From NCBI GenBank assembly GCA_015272325.1, contig JACYLU010000035.1, positions 62,001 to 126,000 of the forward strand: a stretch of 64,000 nucleotides of DNA, given 5' to 3'. Of this stretch, positions 45,901 through 54,915 are shown in pieces. Position 1 is the first letter of the stretch; every line of letters begins with the position of its first letter. Origin of the DNA: Synechococcales cyanobacterium C42_A2020_086. Lineage in GTDB: Bacteria; Cyanobacteriota; Cyanobacteriia; Elainellales; Elainellaceae. The translations under genes were made by a program, and so were the position numbers. The notes beneath the pieces are model-generated. The model did not search any database. It saw only the letters and a program-made list of their open reading frames with translations, and was not told the origin of the DNA.

Positions 45901-46101
45901 GCGCTGAATTCGCAGAGGTTGGGCCGAGGGCTGAACCGATCCAGGCAAGGCTGATGACTCTTCAGCAGCATGAGACGAGAGTATTGGGGAAGCAGGCTCG
46001 GTGGGGTCTAGCAGCAGCGAGGGCAAATCGACTGCCTCCGGAGAAACCGAACTACCATCGGAAAGAGCAGAGTTAGCAGAATCGAGCATGTTGTCAGCCA
46101 T
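42964..46101 (-). CDS. pixJ: Chemoreceptor with three DXCF cyanobacteriochrome-type GAF domains (PixJ-like phototaxis receptor)
   Basis: The protein has 1045 residues: a cytoplasmic N-terminus of 70 residues, two transmembrane helices (about 75-95 and 102-122), a HAMP-like stretch, three GAF domains (about 200-345, 373-518, 546-691), a second HAMP-like region and a methyl-accepting signalling domain with LALNASIEANGSAGEGQGF and VVVAEEVRSLAERSTAA. Each GAF has DPCF (Cys255, 428, 601) and CH (Cys284, 457, 630). The spacing is 29 residues in each and the repeat period is exactly 173 residues. In DXCF cyanobacteriochromes these are the two bilin-linked cysteines of blue/green sensors, so I infer a light sensor for twitching phototaxis. 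Chromophore binding is not shown. It is transcribed between a CheW gene (20 bases upstream) and a hybrid CheA. Confidence 0.9.
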   Translation of the reverse strand: MADNMLDSANSALSDGSSVSPEAVDLPSLLLDPTEPASPILSSHAAEESSALPGSVQPSAQPLRIQRWWQGLGLKQQVALLAIAFSTVPILLVGTTSYYFPSPFVTLLFGSVLTAIAAGASANVLTKRALRPIENANAVVHQIGQGKLPAAADGNELMQLEDQIRQLSSQLQQLSKQQARQLQQRQLLSNLSFRTRQTPQLSVLYETTVQAARQFLSTDRVVIYRFNPDWSGTMVAESVAPDLPKVLNETIGDPCFRQRHALQYQNGRMRAINDIYKEPGLTDCHIRLLEQYRVRANLVVPIRQDDHLYGLLIAHQCQGPRLWTKADLDFMAQLATEVEYSLDYIHFFNEQQAANQRAWFFGEIAFRARQTSDVQEIFQLTVQGARQILKTDRVLVYRFNPDWSGTMVAESVVPEFPSVLAEKIDDPCFRGRYVELYKNGRVRAIDNIRQESQLTDCHIRTLEKYGVKANLVAPLRQNNELIGLLIAHQCNAPRAWQKAEIDFMAQLATQVEYALDHLSSIAKNQAIIGRARLFGDIAFRARQSLSQDDILKTAVQGALRLLHTDRVLVYRFNPDWSGTMVAEAVMPGFSRVLDARIDDPCFRGRYVELYRNGRVRAINDIYQEPGLSDCHIRTLEQYEVKANLIAPIRKDDQLYGLLMAHHCSMPRVWQRSEMDFLSELATQVEYALDHLSFIEALEQAREQAELASQEQRHQKDAIQGQLEALLADVQGVSQGDLTVRARQLSGEIGTVAQFLNATVENLQRIVLHVQSASAAVAQTAWSSEGEVSALSAGALRQAEAITVALGQIQAMSDSMQSVAANAQAAEQKVQQANQTLQDGDEAMNRTVDGILAIQATVEETAQKVKRLGESSQKISRVVSLIRDLASQTHVLALNASIEANGSAGEGQGFVVVAEEVRSLAERSTAATREIEQIVEEIQSETNQVVTAMEAGLEQVVSGTELVETTRQRLNSIAIVSGEIRELVEQMAQAATAQTQTSASVSSTMQEVEVIAQTTSEQSIRVADSFTKLLDVARELQDSAAQFKVQ

Positions 46102-46121
46102 CAGGGCAAACCTCTAGTCAG

Positions 46122-46613
46122 TTACTGAGTTACAGAATCCTTCAACAAATCAAGAATTTTTTCCCCATCTAGGATCAGGACAGTTCCCTCTTCCCGGCTT
46201 TGATAAAGACCGCGTAGGCAGCAGGCTAGATTGGGTGTGATGTCAATCAACAGCGGCGATTGCAACTGCTGAATTCGAGGGAGCGGGCAGACGACTAAGT
46301 GCCCCACTTGCCGCACCGCTAACCCAACCTGAGACTGCTGCCGATGCACCACCATGACACTGTAGGGGTGACGACAGTTTTGCGCCCAGAGGGTTTCTAT
46401 TCCCACTAAACAGGCCAGGTCAACAATCCATAACACTTCGCCCCGATGATTGCAGATCCCCATGACCGCATCGGGAAGATCAAAAATGGGGGTGATTTGG
46501 CTTGGTTCCAGAGTAAGAATTTCCCCGAGATGCTCGGTGGGCAGCATTGCCTGCAGCCGAGGTGTCATCTGAAAGCTCAAAAACTGAGAATGTTGAACCT
46601 GCCGTCCTGTCAT
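46122..46613 (-). CDS. CheW-type coupling protein (PixI-like)
   Basis: The protein has 163 residues from the ATG at 46613. A longer start at 46628 would add 5 residues. The CheW fold: FLSFQMTPRLQAMLPTEHLG, IFDLPDAVMGICNHRGEVLW, VDLACLVGI, SVMVVHRQQSQVGLAVRQV and ending LILDGEKIL. CheW proteins link receptor and CheA kinase. It is the first gene of a CheW - receptor - CheA operon on the minus strand. Unlike the Synechocystis pix (tax1) operon, no CheY-like (pixG/pixH) genes precede it. Confidence 0.88.
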   Translation of the reverse strand: MTGRQVQHSQFLSFQMTPRLQAMLPTEHLGEILTLEPSQITPIFDLPDAVMGICNHRGEVLWIVDLACLVGIETLWAQNCRHPYSVMVVHRQQSQVGLAVRQVGHLVVCPLPRIQQLQSPLLIDITPNLACCLRGLYQSREEGTVLILDGEKILDLLKDSVTQ

Positions 46614-47423
46614 AGAGCAGATACACAAAATACAAAAAAATTAGAAGTGCTAGCAGCCCTCACCGCCCCCAAGTTGGATTCTCACTGAGGCACTGCATTG
46701 AGTGACCGCATTGCCTGACTGATAGTTAGCCAGTAGTTAGCCAGGGTGGGGATGGCAAGAGTAGGATTAAACGGAACTGGAATCTAGGCAGCAGTGCGGA
46801 TAGTACAATGCGCTTATCATATAAAAAATGACACTCGCTAACCTACTGTGATTTGGCTGAGGTGCTTTTGGCAACCCCAGCAGATGCTGCTGTTTAGGAC
46901 CCGTATGAGCAGTAGAGCAGCCTATACTGACCTATACAGTGAGCTTACCGGTGAGATTAGTTTTCGATCCTACATCTAATGCCGCTAAGATTTGAATGAG
47001 GCGCTGTTGGCTAGAAAAGCCTGTCAGGGAAATTTAATCTTTAGACTGAATATCTCCAAAGCCAATAACGTTAGGTGGCCGCACATTTCATGGAAAATGC
47101 AGATTGGGCAAGGGAGTATCCTCCATGTCTGAACTGTCTACAATTTGTGTTGAAATTCTGTCTGGCAGACTAGCAGGCATCGAGCGGTTGCTGCCTATTG
47201 CCGCGAGAAGGAGAGGGAACGCTGGTTTCCTGCGCTAGGTTGCAGCCACTGAGCCACGAGTCAGCACACTGGTTTGGGTGAAATTCTGCTACTCCGCTCT
47301 TCTAGGAACCGCCGAATGGCGTTTGCAGCCAGTGAGATTGCTTTATCAGGGTTAGAATCTGTTTTTCAAGGTGATTGTTTTCCCAGGCTCACGTCCGTTC
47401 ATTGCTGAAGTGCACTACCTGCT
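46614..47423. other. Divergent spacer between the CheW operon and the kinase gene
   Basis: 810 bases without a supported gene. It contains the perfect 11-bp pair (46723-46744) and CCTATACTGA-CCTATACAGT (46921-46940). The divergent promoters of the phototaxis-type operon and of the WD40 kinase must lie here; I could not assign boxes. Confidence 0.5.
46723..46744. repeat. Perfect 11-bp tandem duplication
   Basis: TAGTTAGCCAG twice in tandem, in the spacer upstream of the CheW gene. Confidence 0.93.
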
Positions 47424-49475
47424 ATGCTCTGCTGTCTTAATCCTCAATGCCAGAAACCCCTCAATCCAGACGATGCCAATATTTGTCAGAACTGCGGGGC
47501 AGCGCTAACACTATTGCGAGGTCGCTATCGGGCAGTGCAACTGCTAGGACAGGGTGGATTTGGCAGAACCTATCTCGCATTGGATGAGGATCGTCTGAAC
47601 TCGCGCTGCGTCATCAAACAGTTTTCGCCACAAGTTCAGGGTACGAAATCGTTAGAGAAGGCAGTGCGGCTGTTCAACCAGGAAGCGGTGCGGCTGCACG
47701 AGCTAGGAGAGCATGCACAAATTCCAGCTCTGCTGGCTTACTTCGAGCAAGATGGCTATCTCTACTTGGTTCAGCAATTTATCGAAGGACAAAGCTTGCT
47801 GCAAGATATGCGGCAGCAGGGACCCTTTAATGAGCGGCAAATTCGCGAGGTGCTGGCAGACGTGCTACCCGTCCTGCGCTTTGTGCATCGCCATCAGGTG
47901 ATCCACCGCGACATTACTCCCACCAACATTTTGCGCCGCCAGTCGGATGATCGGCTGGTGCTGATTGATTTTGGTGTGTCTAAGCGAATTCAGGAAGAAG
48001 CGGCTGCCGACGGCGGTACCCGCATTGGCACCGAAGGCTACGCCCCCATGGAGCAATTTCGGGGTGGCAAGGCCTATCCAGCCAGTGATCTATACAGCCT
48101 AGGAGCAACTTGTCTGCATCTGATGACGGAAACCCGCCCCGATCATCTCTACGATCCGCTGAATGGGCGCTGGATCTGGCGAGAGTATCTGTGGAAGGAG
48201 AAAGGGATGCAGGTGAGCGACCAACTCGCGCATATCCTAGACCACCTGTTGAAAGATCTGGTGAGTGAGCGCTACCAGTCTACAGACGAAGTCATGCGGG
48301 ATCTCAACGCTGATTCTTTTCTGCCCTCCACTCGTCCGGGAGCATCGGTCGTTTCGGGTGCGGCTACTCGCTCTCCGACAGGGCTATCCTCCCATTCACG
48401 ATCGGCGACGCCGGCTCCAGCTGCTAGACCCATGTCTCAGCCGCCCTTGTCTCGACCTTCAGGGTCCCCCGGTGTGTCGGGTCGGCCGGCTACAGTTTCC
48501 TCGGGTGGTTCTAGCGGAACCCGTAGCGGGCAGGTGGCTTCGCAGCCCAGTGGACCCGCTGCCCCGTCTCGCCCGCCGACTGCTCGCTCTCCTCGCTGCT
48601 TGCACACGCTCACAGCCCATACCTCATGGGTTACCTGTGTCGCTATCAGCGCTACAACCCCAACCTTCGCCAGCAGCAGTTTAGATGACACTGTAAAGAT
48701 ATGGAACCTAAACACCGGCGAGCTGCTGCTCAATTTGGTTGGGCATACCCGAGGCGTGAATACGATCGCCATCAGTCCTGACAGCCGTACCTTAGTGAGC
48801 GGCAGCGACGACTACAGCGTGCGAGTCTGGAGCTTCCTGAACGGTGCACTGCTGGGTGCTCTGAGCGGGCATAACCGAGACGTCAATGCCGTTGCTATCA
48901 GCCCTGATGGCAAACTGCTAGTGAGTGGCGGTGAAGATCGCACGATTCGTCTCTGGAGTCTGAGCACTGGGGCGCTGCTGAAAACCTTGGCAGAAGTAGC
49001 TGGCATGATCAAGACCATTGCCATTAGCCCCGATGGCAAATTGCTGGCGAGCGGCGGTCTGGATAACAAAATTAAACTCTGGAGTCTGCGTACCGGAGAA
49101 TACCTGAAGACCCTGGTTGGTCACCTCAATCCAGTGCACGCCATCCTCTTCAGCCCTGACGGGCAAACCTTGATTACCGGCAGCAAAGACAAGACGATTC
49201 GGCTGTGGAACATCCAAACGGGCGAGTTAGTACGCACCTTCACCGAGCACATCCGAGATGTCAATGCTTTGGCGCTCACGCCCAATGGTCGAGTCTTGAT
49301 CAGCGGCAGCAGCGACAGCACCATTAAGCTATGGGATTTGGCTACCGGTCGCGTGTTGGCAACCTGGACGGACCATACCGATACGGTCAACTCCGTCGCC
49401 GTTAGCCCAGACGGCAAGCTGCTGGTCAGCGGCAGTTCCGATAAAACCATACGCATCTGGCAGTTGATGGTCTAA
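47424..49475 (+). CDS. Serine/threonine protein kinase with zinc ribbon and seven WD40 repeats
   Basis: The protein has 683 residues. It starts with a Cys4 zinc ribbon (CLNPQCQKPLNPDDANICQN, then CG). The kinase domain (about 30-295) has LLGQGGFGRTYLA, VIKQF with the ATP-binding Lys, VIHRDITPTNIL with catalytic Asp, LIDFGVSK, GTEGYAPMEQF and LYSLGATCLHLMTE. A Ser/Pro/Gly-rich linker (about 295-390) follows. The C-terminus has exactly seven WD40 blades, each ending IW/LW-type (VKIWNL, VRVWSF, IRLWSL, IKLWSL, IRLWNI, IKLWDL, IRIWQL), a complete propeller. Many cyanobacteria hold such kinases; their targets are unknown. Confidence 0.93.
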   Translation: MLCCLNPQCQKPLNPDDANICQNCGAALTLLRGRYRAVQLLGQGGFGRTYLALDEDRLNSRCVIKQFSPQVQGTKSLEKAVRLFNQEAVRLHELGEHAQIPALLAYFEQDGYLYLVQQFIEGQSLLQDMRQQGPFNERQIREVLADVLPVLRFVHRHQVIHRDITPTNILRRQSDDRLVLIDFGVSKRIQEEAAADGGTRIGTEGYAPMEQFRGGKAYPASDLYSLGATCLHLMTETRPDHLYDPLNGRWIWREYLWKEKGMQVSDQLAHILDHLLKDLVSERYQSTDEVMRDLNADSFLPSTRPGASVVSGAATRSPTGLSSHSRSATPAPAARPMSQPPLSRPSGSPGVSGRPATVSSGGSSGTRSGQVASQPSGPAAPSRPPTARSPRCLHTLTAHTSWVTCVAISATTPTFASSSLDDTVKIWNLNTGELLLNLVGHTRGVNTIAISPDSRTLVSGSDDYSVRVWSFLNGALLGALSGHNRDVNAVAISPDGKLLVSGGEDRTIRLWSLSTGALLKTLAEVAGMIKTIAISPDGKLLASGGLDNKIKLWSLRTGEYLKTLVGHLNPVHAILFSPDGQTLITGSKDKTIRLWNIQTGELVRTFTEHIRDVNALALTPNGRVLISGSSDSTIKLWDLATGRVLATWTDHTDTVNSVAVSPDGKLLVSGSSDKTIRIWQLMV

Positions 49476-49534
49476 AGCATTGTGGGTTAGGTGGATCAAC
49501 AAGCACCACGGCTGACCCAGTTTCACCTAGCAAA

Positions 49535-49565
49535 CACCCCCTCCACAGATAGACCGGGAAGGGGG
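49535..49565 (-). terminator. Weak terminator-like hairpin after ndhD2
   Basis: In the 164-base space between the kinase and ndhD2 stops there is a GC-rich inverted repeat, CCCCCTCC (49537-49544) and GGAAGGGGG (49557-49565), with one bulge. On the minus strand it is followed by TGTTTG, a weak T run. It could serve either convergent gene. Confidence 0.4.
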
Positions 49566-49631
49566 CGATTAAGTCAGCTATGCTCTCGATGAGCAATGTA
49601 GTAGCCGAGTTTCCGAGAATTGGCCAATCGA

Positions 49632-49655
49632 GGGTTGAACTATGGGTTGAACTGT
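49632..49655. repeat. 12-bp tandem duplication over the ndhD2 stop
   Basis: GGGTTGAACTAT and GGGTTGAACTGT (11 of 12 identical). The stop codon (49640-49642) lies in the first copy. Confidence 0.9.
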
Positions 49656-51259
49656 TGTCCAATCCGAGCGAGTTCCTGGGTTTCTGCGCCCAAGACCGGT
49701 GCAACCAACGACGGCTGTGGGAGAAGCAGCGGTTGCTGTGCTAAAAGCGGCAGCACCTGACGCACCTGAGCTGCCACCTCTACAGTTTTCACATCATAGG
49801 TCTGAGTCGCCAGCTTTGGATAGACGCCAATACCAATGATGGGCACTAGCAGGCAGAGGGCAATAAAGGCTTCCCGGGGTTTAACGTCTGTCAAAGTAAA
49901 TTGCGCCACCAGTTCTGGATTTTCCTTGCCGTAGAATACCGTACGCAGCATCGACAGCAGGTAGATCGGAGACAAAATCACGCCCACAGCCGCCAGCAGC
50001 ACGATCACCACCTTGAAAGCGGTGCTGTAGACATCACTACTTGCAAATCCTAGGAAAACTGCGATTTCGCCCACAAAACCACTCATGCCAGGCAGAGCCA
50101 GCGACGCCATTGAACCAGCCGTAAACAGGGCAAATAGGGTTGGCATCGACTTGCCCATGCCGCCCATTTCGTCCATCGCCAAGGTGTGTGTCCGCTCGTA
50201 GGCCACACCCGACAGGAAGAACAAGCTCGCGGCGATCAACCCGTGAGAGACCATTTGCAGCACTGCTCCACTCAAGCCGATATCAGTGAAAGCGGCAATG
50301 CCGATCAGCACAAAGCCCATGTGAGCAATCGACGAGTAAGCCAAGCGGCGCTTCAGATTCGTTTGCGCAAACGCGGTGAGGGAGGCATAAACGACACCCA
50401 CGGCTCCTAATACAGCCAGGACCGGAGCAAAATAGGCATGGGCATTTGCCAGCATTTCCATGTTGATCCGAATCAGACCGTAACCGGCTAGTTTCAGCAG
50501 CACCCCAGCTAAAATCATCGACACAGGAGCGGGCGCTTCACTGTGGGCATCGGGCAGCCAAGTATGCAGCGGAAAGATCGGCAGCTTGACAGCAAAGGCA
50601 ATCAAGAATGCTGCATACATTGTCACTTCAAATGCTAGGGAGTAGTCCTTCAGGGCCAGGGCGTGCATATCGAAGGTGACAGTATCGCCATAGAAAGCCA
50701 TCGCCAGACCAGCGACCAGAATAAAAATGGATGCGGCTGCCGTGTAGAGGATAAATTTAGTCGCGGCATAGAGGCGACGTTGCCCGCCCCAAGTAGCAAT
50801 GAGCAGGTAAACCGGCACTAGCTCAAGTTCCCACATCAGGAAGAAGAGCAAAATGTCTTGAGCAACGAACACGCCAATTTGGGCGCTGTACATTACCAGC
50901 ATCAAGAAGTAGAACAGCCGTGGTTTGTGCGCAACCTTCCAGGAGGCAAAAATGGCTAGAGTCGTCACAAAGCCAGCCAGCAACACTAGCGGCATCGACA
51001 AGCCATCGACAGCCACCGACCAGTTCAAACCTATCTGGGGAATCCAGGCATAGCTTTCTGCCATCTGATAGCCTGAATTGCTGAGGTCGTAGTGTTGCCA
51101 AAAGGCGTAGACCAGCAGGGCAAACTCAATCAACCCCACACTGAGCGCGTAGGAACGAACAGTCTTGCCGGTTTTATCGGGAAGCAGTGGAATCGGCAGA
51201 GCGGCTACCAGCGGCAGCAGAGTCAGAACGGTGAGCCAAGGAAATTGCGTACTGATCAT
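49640..51259 (-). CDS. ndhD2: NAD(P)H-quinone oxidoreductase subunit 4, second copy (NdhD2)
   Basis: The protein has 539 residues. It shares with ndhD1 (15.2 kb) the N-terminal PDK-GKTVR-YAL pattern, [40 protein letters not shown] and [20 protein letters not shown]. Differences cluster in the N-terminus and the C-terminal tail. Cyanobacteria commonly keep a second NdhD used in an alternative NDH-1L' complex. It stands alone here, without ndhF, consistent with NdhD2. It is not the CO2-uptake NdhD3/D4, which would sit with ndhF3/F4 and cup genes. Confidence 0.92.
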   Translation of the reverse strand: MISTQFPWLTVLTLLPLVAALPIPLLPDKTGKTVRSYALSVGLIEFALLVYAFWQHYDLSNSGYQMAESYAWIPQIGLNWSVAVDGLSMPLVLLAGFVTTLAIFASWKVAHKPRLFYFLMLVMYSAQIGVFVAQDILLFFLMWELELVPVYLLIATWGGQRRLYAATKFILYTAAASIFILVAGLAMAFYGDTVTFDMHALALKDYSLAFEVTMYAAFLIAFAVKLPIFPLHTWLPDAHSEAPAPVSMILAGVLLKLAGYGLIRINMEMLANAHAYFAPVLAVLGAVGVVYASLTAFAQTNLKRRLAYSSIAHMGFVLIGIAAFTDIGLSGAVLQMVSHGLIAASLFFLSGVAYERTHTLAMDEMGGMGKSMPTLFALFTAGSMASLALPGMSGFVGEIAVFLGFASSDVYSTAFKVVIVLLAAVGVILSPIYLLSMLRTVFYGKENPELVAQFTLTDVKPREAFIALCLLVPIIGIGVYPKLATQTYDVKTVEVAAQVRQVLPLLAQQPLLLPQPSLVAPVLGAETQELARIGQQFNP

Positions 51260-51918
51260 GGGAGCTTACCCAAACGGTTGTAGAGATTGCGGGTATTCAG
51301 GTTGGTTAAGCCAGAGCCTGGATAACAACCTGTGCTCAGTCTGCGAAGAAGCGCACCTAATCAGAGAAGGGAGTCTAGATGCTGGACGCTCTCGTCCTTG
51401 GTGACAAGATCGAGTAACGCAAATCACGGTTCAACCAGTCAGTTTCGAAGTTTAGGGGCTATGACCCGGCACCTCTCCCCAATTCTTTCTCTCAGCAGAC
51501 CAAGCAGCTAAGGCAAATGAATACTGAACAACAGGATTGATGAGGATTTATACTTATCAGTCCTGATTACCAGCATACCCGATTTGTAAAGTTAAGTTAA
51601 CTTTTTCGGTCAAGAATCGCTCACTTCACCCAGTACATATTGCAACATGATGAAGGGAAGGACTCCTTGCCTTTGCTGAGTCAGGATCATGTCCTGGCAG
51701 TTTTGTAAAGAAGCTAAAAAGCAGCTATCGCCGTCTTCTTAATATCTCTTTACAATTCCTGCCCCACTCTAGCTCACTTCAGTCCTGATCCGCCACTGCA
51801 TCATCCAGGCTTCAAAAAATAATTAATTTTCCTCTGCTTCACCAAAAATTAACTATAATCACGGCATGTTTCTTTTGCTGACTCTACTGCCCCGAGACAG
51901 ACTGCTGTTGACCCTACT
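51260..51918. other. Spacer upstream of ndhD2 and of a proline-rich protein gene
   Basis: No gene is seen. It contains the perfect 17-nt palindrome at 51588-51604 and two TTTGTAAAG motifs (near 51584 and 51702). The divergent promoters lie here. Confidence 0.5.
51588..51604. promoter_or_regulatory. Perfect 17-nt palindrome, candidate operator
   Basis: AAAGTTAAGTTAACTTT has 8-bp arms around a central G. It lies about 330 bases upstream of ndhD2 (minus) and 315 upstream of the proline-rich protein gene (plus). The arms do not match the known NdhR/CmpR half-sites, so the regulator is unknown. Confidence 0.45.
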
Positions 51919-52347
51919 ATGAATCGGATTTTGCCTTGGCTGCTCTCGCCTTGTCTGCTGCTGATTGCCCCAGTGACTGTTATGGCTCAGGTGGCACCGA
52001 CCGAGGCTCCGGGAGCAACGATTGGTACAGGCACACTCGCAGCTCCTTCGGCAACGCCCCCGGTCTTTACCGTACCCACCTTTACGGCACCGCAGTTTCC
52101 ACCTCCAGTACTGACGCCACCTGTCTTAAACGCTCCCACATTTACAGAACCCATATTTGAGGGTCCACAGAGCGCTGCACCGATTTTTGAATCTTCAGCT
52201 TTCGAACCGCAGCTATTTAGTCCTTATCAGCCGACACCACCAACGCTGACAGCTCCTAGCTTTATTTTCCCTACCCTTCCTGAGGAAGACGGCACTACTG
52301 AAGTTACTGTGCCGGCAGTGGAAGCGCCTGAGGTATCAGTTCCCTGA
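51919..52347 (+). CDS. Proline-rich exported protein
   Basis: The protein has 142 residues. It starts with a signal peptide (WLLSPCLLLIAPVTVMAQ). The mature part is made of short Pro-x-Phe/Leu units (PVFTVPTFTAPQFPPPVL, APTFTEPIFEG, APIFESSAFEP, APSFIFPTLP), with few charged residues except the acidic end. The regularity suggests an extended, wall- or sheath-associated rod. No family recognised. Confidence 0.65.
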   Translation: MNRILPWLLSPCLLLIAPVTVMAQVAPTEAPGATIGTGTLAAPSATPPVFTVPTFTAPQFPPPVLTPPVLNAPTFTEPIFEGPQSAAPIFESSAFEPQLFSPYQPTPPTLTAPSFIFPTLPEEDGTTEVTVPAVEAPEVSVP

Positions 52348-52464
52348 ATCTCAGCAAAACCTCAGCCGCTAATGGCAATCCATCTAGACAATCACCTTCT
52401 ACGACCTTCTACCGCTTCACCTTATGTGGCCAACTAGCAGGTCCGAGACGCGAATCTGCCCAAA

Positions 52465-52491
52465 ATATCTACCCAAAGATATCTACCAAAG
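52465..52491. repeat. 14/13-bp tandem duplication over a remnant's stop
   Basis: ATATCTACCCAAAG is followed by ATATCTACCAAAG, differing by one C. The second copy covers the stop (52483-52485) of the decayed minus-strand gene. Confidence 0.85.
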
Positions 52492-52661
52492 GGGGTTGCC
52501 CCAGCTGTGATCGGGTCCTCTCAAATTGCGAGCGGTGATGTACCCAGCCACGCCTTCAAAACCGTAGGTGGCAAAGAGCCGCCAATTGCTGTTTACGGTT
52601 AGGTAAAATAGGAGCTTTGCTGCCAATACACCGGTTGCGGGGTGCTCTCGGGTTCCCCGAA
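52483..52661 (-). pseudogene. Decayed gene fragment (unknown family) with a 5-bp duplication
   Basis: On the minus strand, codons before the TAG at 52483-52485 read NSNWRLFATYGFEGVAGYIT then ARNLRGPDHSWGNPLW, a natural protein end. Upstream, the other frame reads PQPVYWQQSSYFT and then stops. Removing five bases (TAACC) from the duplicated ACC-TA-ACC near 52597-52604 joins both into one frame reading SSYFTVNSNWRLFATYG. No start codon or more of the gene is present, so it is a truncated, frameshifted remnant. The family is not recognised. Confidence 0.5.
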
Positions 52662-52693
52662 TCAGTTTTTAGAACTTTCAGTTTTTAGAACTT
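52662..52693. repeat. Perfect 16-bp tandem duplication
   Basis: TCAGTTTTTAGAACTT occurs twice, followed by a third partial copy TTAGAAC. Confidence 0.95.
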
Positions 52694-52830
52694 TTAGAAC
52701 AGGGCTGAGGTAAAACGGCTGAATGATCAGAAGATGGAGAGGATAAAACATACTCCACGATTGCCCTAGATAAACGCTTTGATAAACACGGTCAAAACGA
52801 ACAACAAACAAGGTTAGTGCTGCGCTGCTC

Positions 52831-52856
52831 AATGAATTCAATCAATGCATTCAATC
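52831..52856. repeat. 13-bp tandem duplication
   Basis: AATGAATTCAATC and AATGCATTCAATC (12 of 13 identical), upstream of the CHAD gene. Confidence 0.9.
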
Positions 52857-53016
52857 ATGGAGCGGCACAGAGACTTGCAACATACTTGCAGTGGAGTCTG
52901 ATTAAAACTCAGTTCTTCTCCCAACTACGGTTCTGTCTTAAGCTTTTCTTAAATCTGTCTTAGTCTTCAATTAGGCTGCACACCCCTATAACCCGCTGAA
53001 TGGATGAGGTTGTCCT

Positions 53017-53985
53017 ATGGCTAATGCTGTCACTCCTGATCGCAATGCTGATATGGCTCTTGCAGATGCGGAACAGAGCGGAACCAATTCCCTAACGTTG
53101 GGCGACTATGCCCATACAGTGATCGCGAAGCAGTACCGCCGTTTAGTGAAGCAAGAACAAGGTGTTTTGAAGGACAAAGACCCAGAATATCTTCATCAAA
53201 TGCGGGTGGGAACTCGCCGCCTGCGGACAGCCCTACAAGTGTTTGGGCGAGCGGTGGACTTGCCTAAAGCAGCCCGAGAAAAAGCCGTGCAGGAGTTAAC
53301 TCGCACCCTGGGTCATTTGCGTGATCTCGATGTCCAAATAGCAGCTTTGCAGTCTAATTATCGTCCTCAGCTACCGACCTCTGAACAGAAGCTGCTAGAT
53401 AAAGCCACTGCTAACCTTAAGAAACAGCGTCAAAAAGCCTTTGCAGCGGTCGAGGCGGCTTTGACTCAACCTCACTATCAATCGCTGAAAGCGGCCTATG
53501 AGCAGTGGTTACAGCAACCCCGCTACACGCGCATTGCTCAACTGCCGCTATCGCTGCTTTTGCCCGATCTGCTCAGTCCGCTGCTGTCGGAGTTATTACT
53601 ACACCCCGCTTGGCTGATTTCAACTGAGGAGAATACCGGCGAGAATCGGCTCGTGCTACATGAATTGCGCAAGGTCTGCAAAAAGGTGCGTTATCAAACG
53701 GAGTTCTTTACCGATCTATACGGCGAAGAGTTTAGCAACTGGGTCAACGAGCTGAAGCAGCTTCAAGAAGACTTGGGTACGGTTCAGGATACCCATGTGC
53801 TGCTAGAAATCTTAGAGCAGCAAGGTTCCCCTACAGGCAAGCTGCCCGAACTGCATCAGGCGATTGACGCAGAACAGATGCAGGCCATGTCCTATTGGGA
53901 AAGCGTGCGCCAGCAATATCTCAGCGCTGAATTTCGTGCTCGCCTGCACCAGATGATCCTGGCACCCCTAACCAACCAGTTGTAG
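53017..53985 (+). CDS. CHAD domain protein
   Basis: The protein has 322 residues. The CHAD fold is a helical bundle with conserved His and basic residues: LKDKDPEYLHQMRVGTRRLR, LGHLRDLDVQIAAL, VLHELRKVCKKVRYQTEFF and ELKQLQEDLGTVQDTHVLLE. The H-x-x-R-[VT]-x-x-R-x-x-R motif binds polyphosphate; CHAD proteins are found on polyphosphate granules in other bacteria. There is no attached CYTH triphosphatase domain, which CHAD is often fused to. It has its own promoter region upstream and no same-strand partner. Confidence 0.9.
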   Translation: MANAVTPDRNADMALADAEQSGTNSLTLGDYAHTVIAKQYRRLVKQEQGVLKDKDPEYLHQMRVGTRRLRTALQVFGRAVDLPKAAREKAVQELTRTLGHLRDLDVQIAALQSNYRPQLPTSEQKLLDKATANLKKQRQKAFAAVEAALTQPHYQSLKAAYEQWLQQPRYTRIAQLPLSLLLPDLLSPLLSELLLHPAWLISTEENTGENRLVLHELRKVCKKVRYQTEFFTDLYGEEFSNWVNELKQLQEDLGTVQDTHVLLEILEQQGSPTGKLPELHQAIDAEQMQAMSYWESVRQQYLSAEFRARLHQMILAPLTNQL

Positions 53986-54822
<837 letters not shown>

Positions 54823-54856
54823 GCAGTTCAGCTCTGTCAGGGACCTGGACGTCGAT

Positions 54857-54886
54857 ACAGAAGTGCATGAGCACTTCTGTTTTGTT
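54857..54886 (+). terminator. Terminator after petF
   Basis: A perfect 10-bp stem ACAGAAGTGC / GCACTTCTGT with an ATGA loop is followed by TTTGTTG. It lies 35 bases after the petF stop. Confidence 0.85.
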
Positions 54887-54915
54887 GTATTCAGGTTGGC
54901 TGTATTCAGGGTGAC
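54886..54915. repeat. 15-bp tandem duplication over the SpoIID-like stop
   Basis: TGTATTCAGGTTGGC is followed by TGTATTCAGGGTGAC (13 of 15 identical). The second contains the minus-strand stop (54906-54908). Confidence 0.88.

Larger units (their letters stand above)
52348..53016. other. Spacer holding a decayed gene and three tandem duplications
   Basis: The minus-strand remnant at 52483-52661 is described separately. The rest, up to the CHAD gene, holds the duplications at 52662-52693 and 52831-52856, and a CTTAAGCTTTTCTTAA stretch at about 52938-52953. No other gene is seen. Confidence 0.5.
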
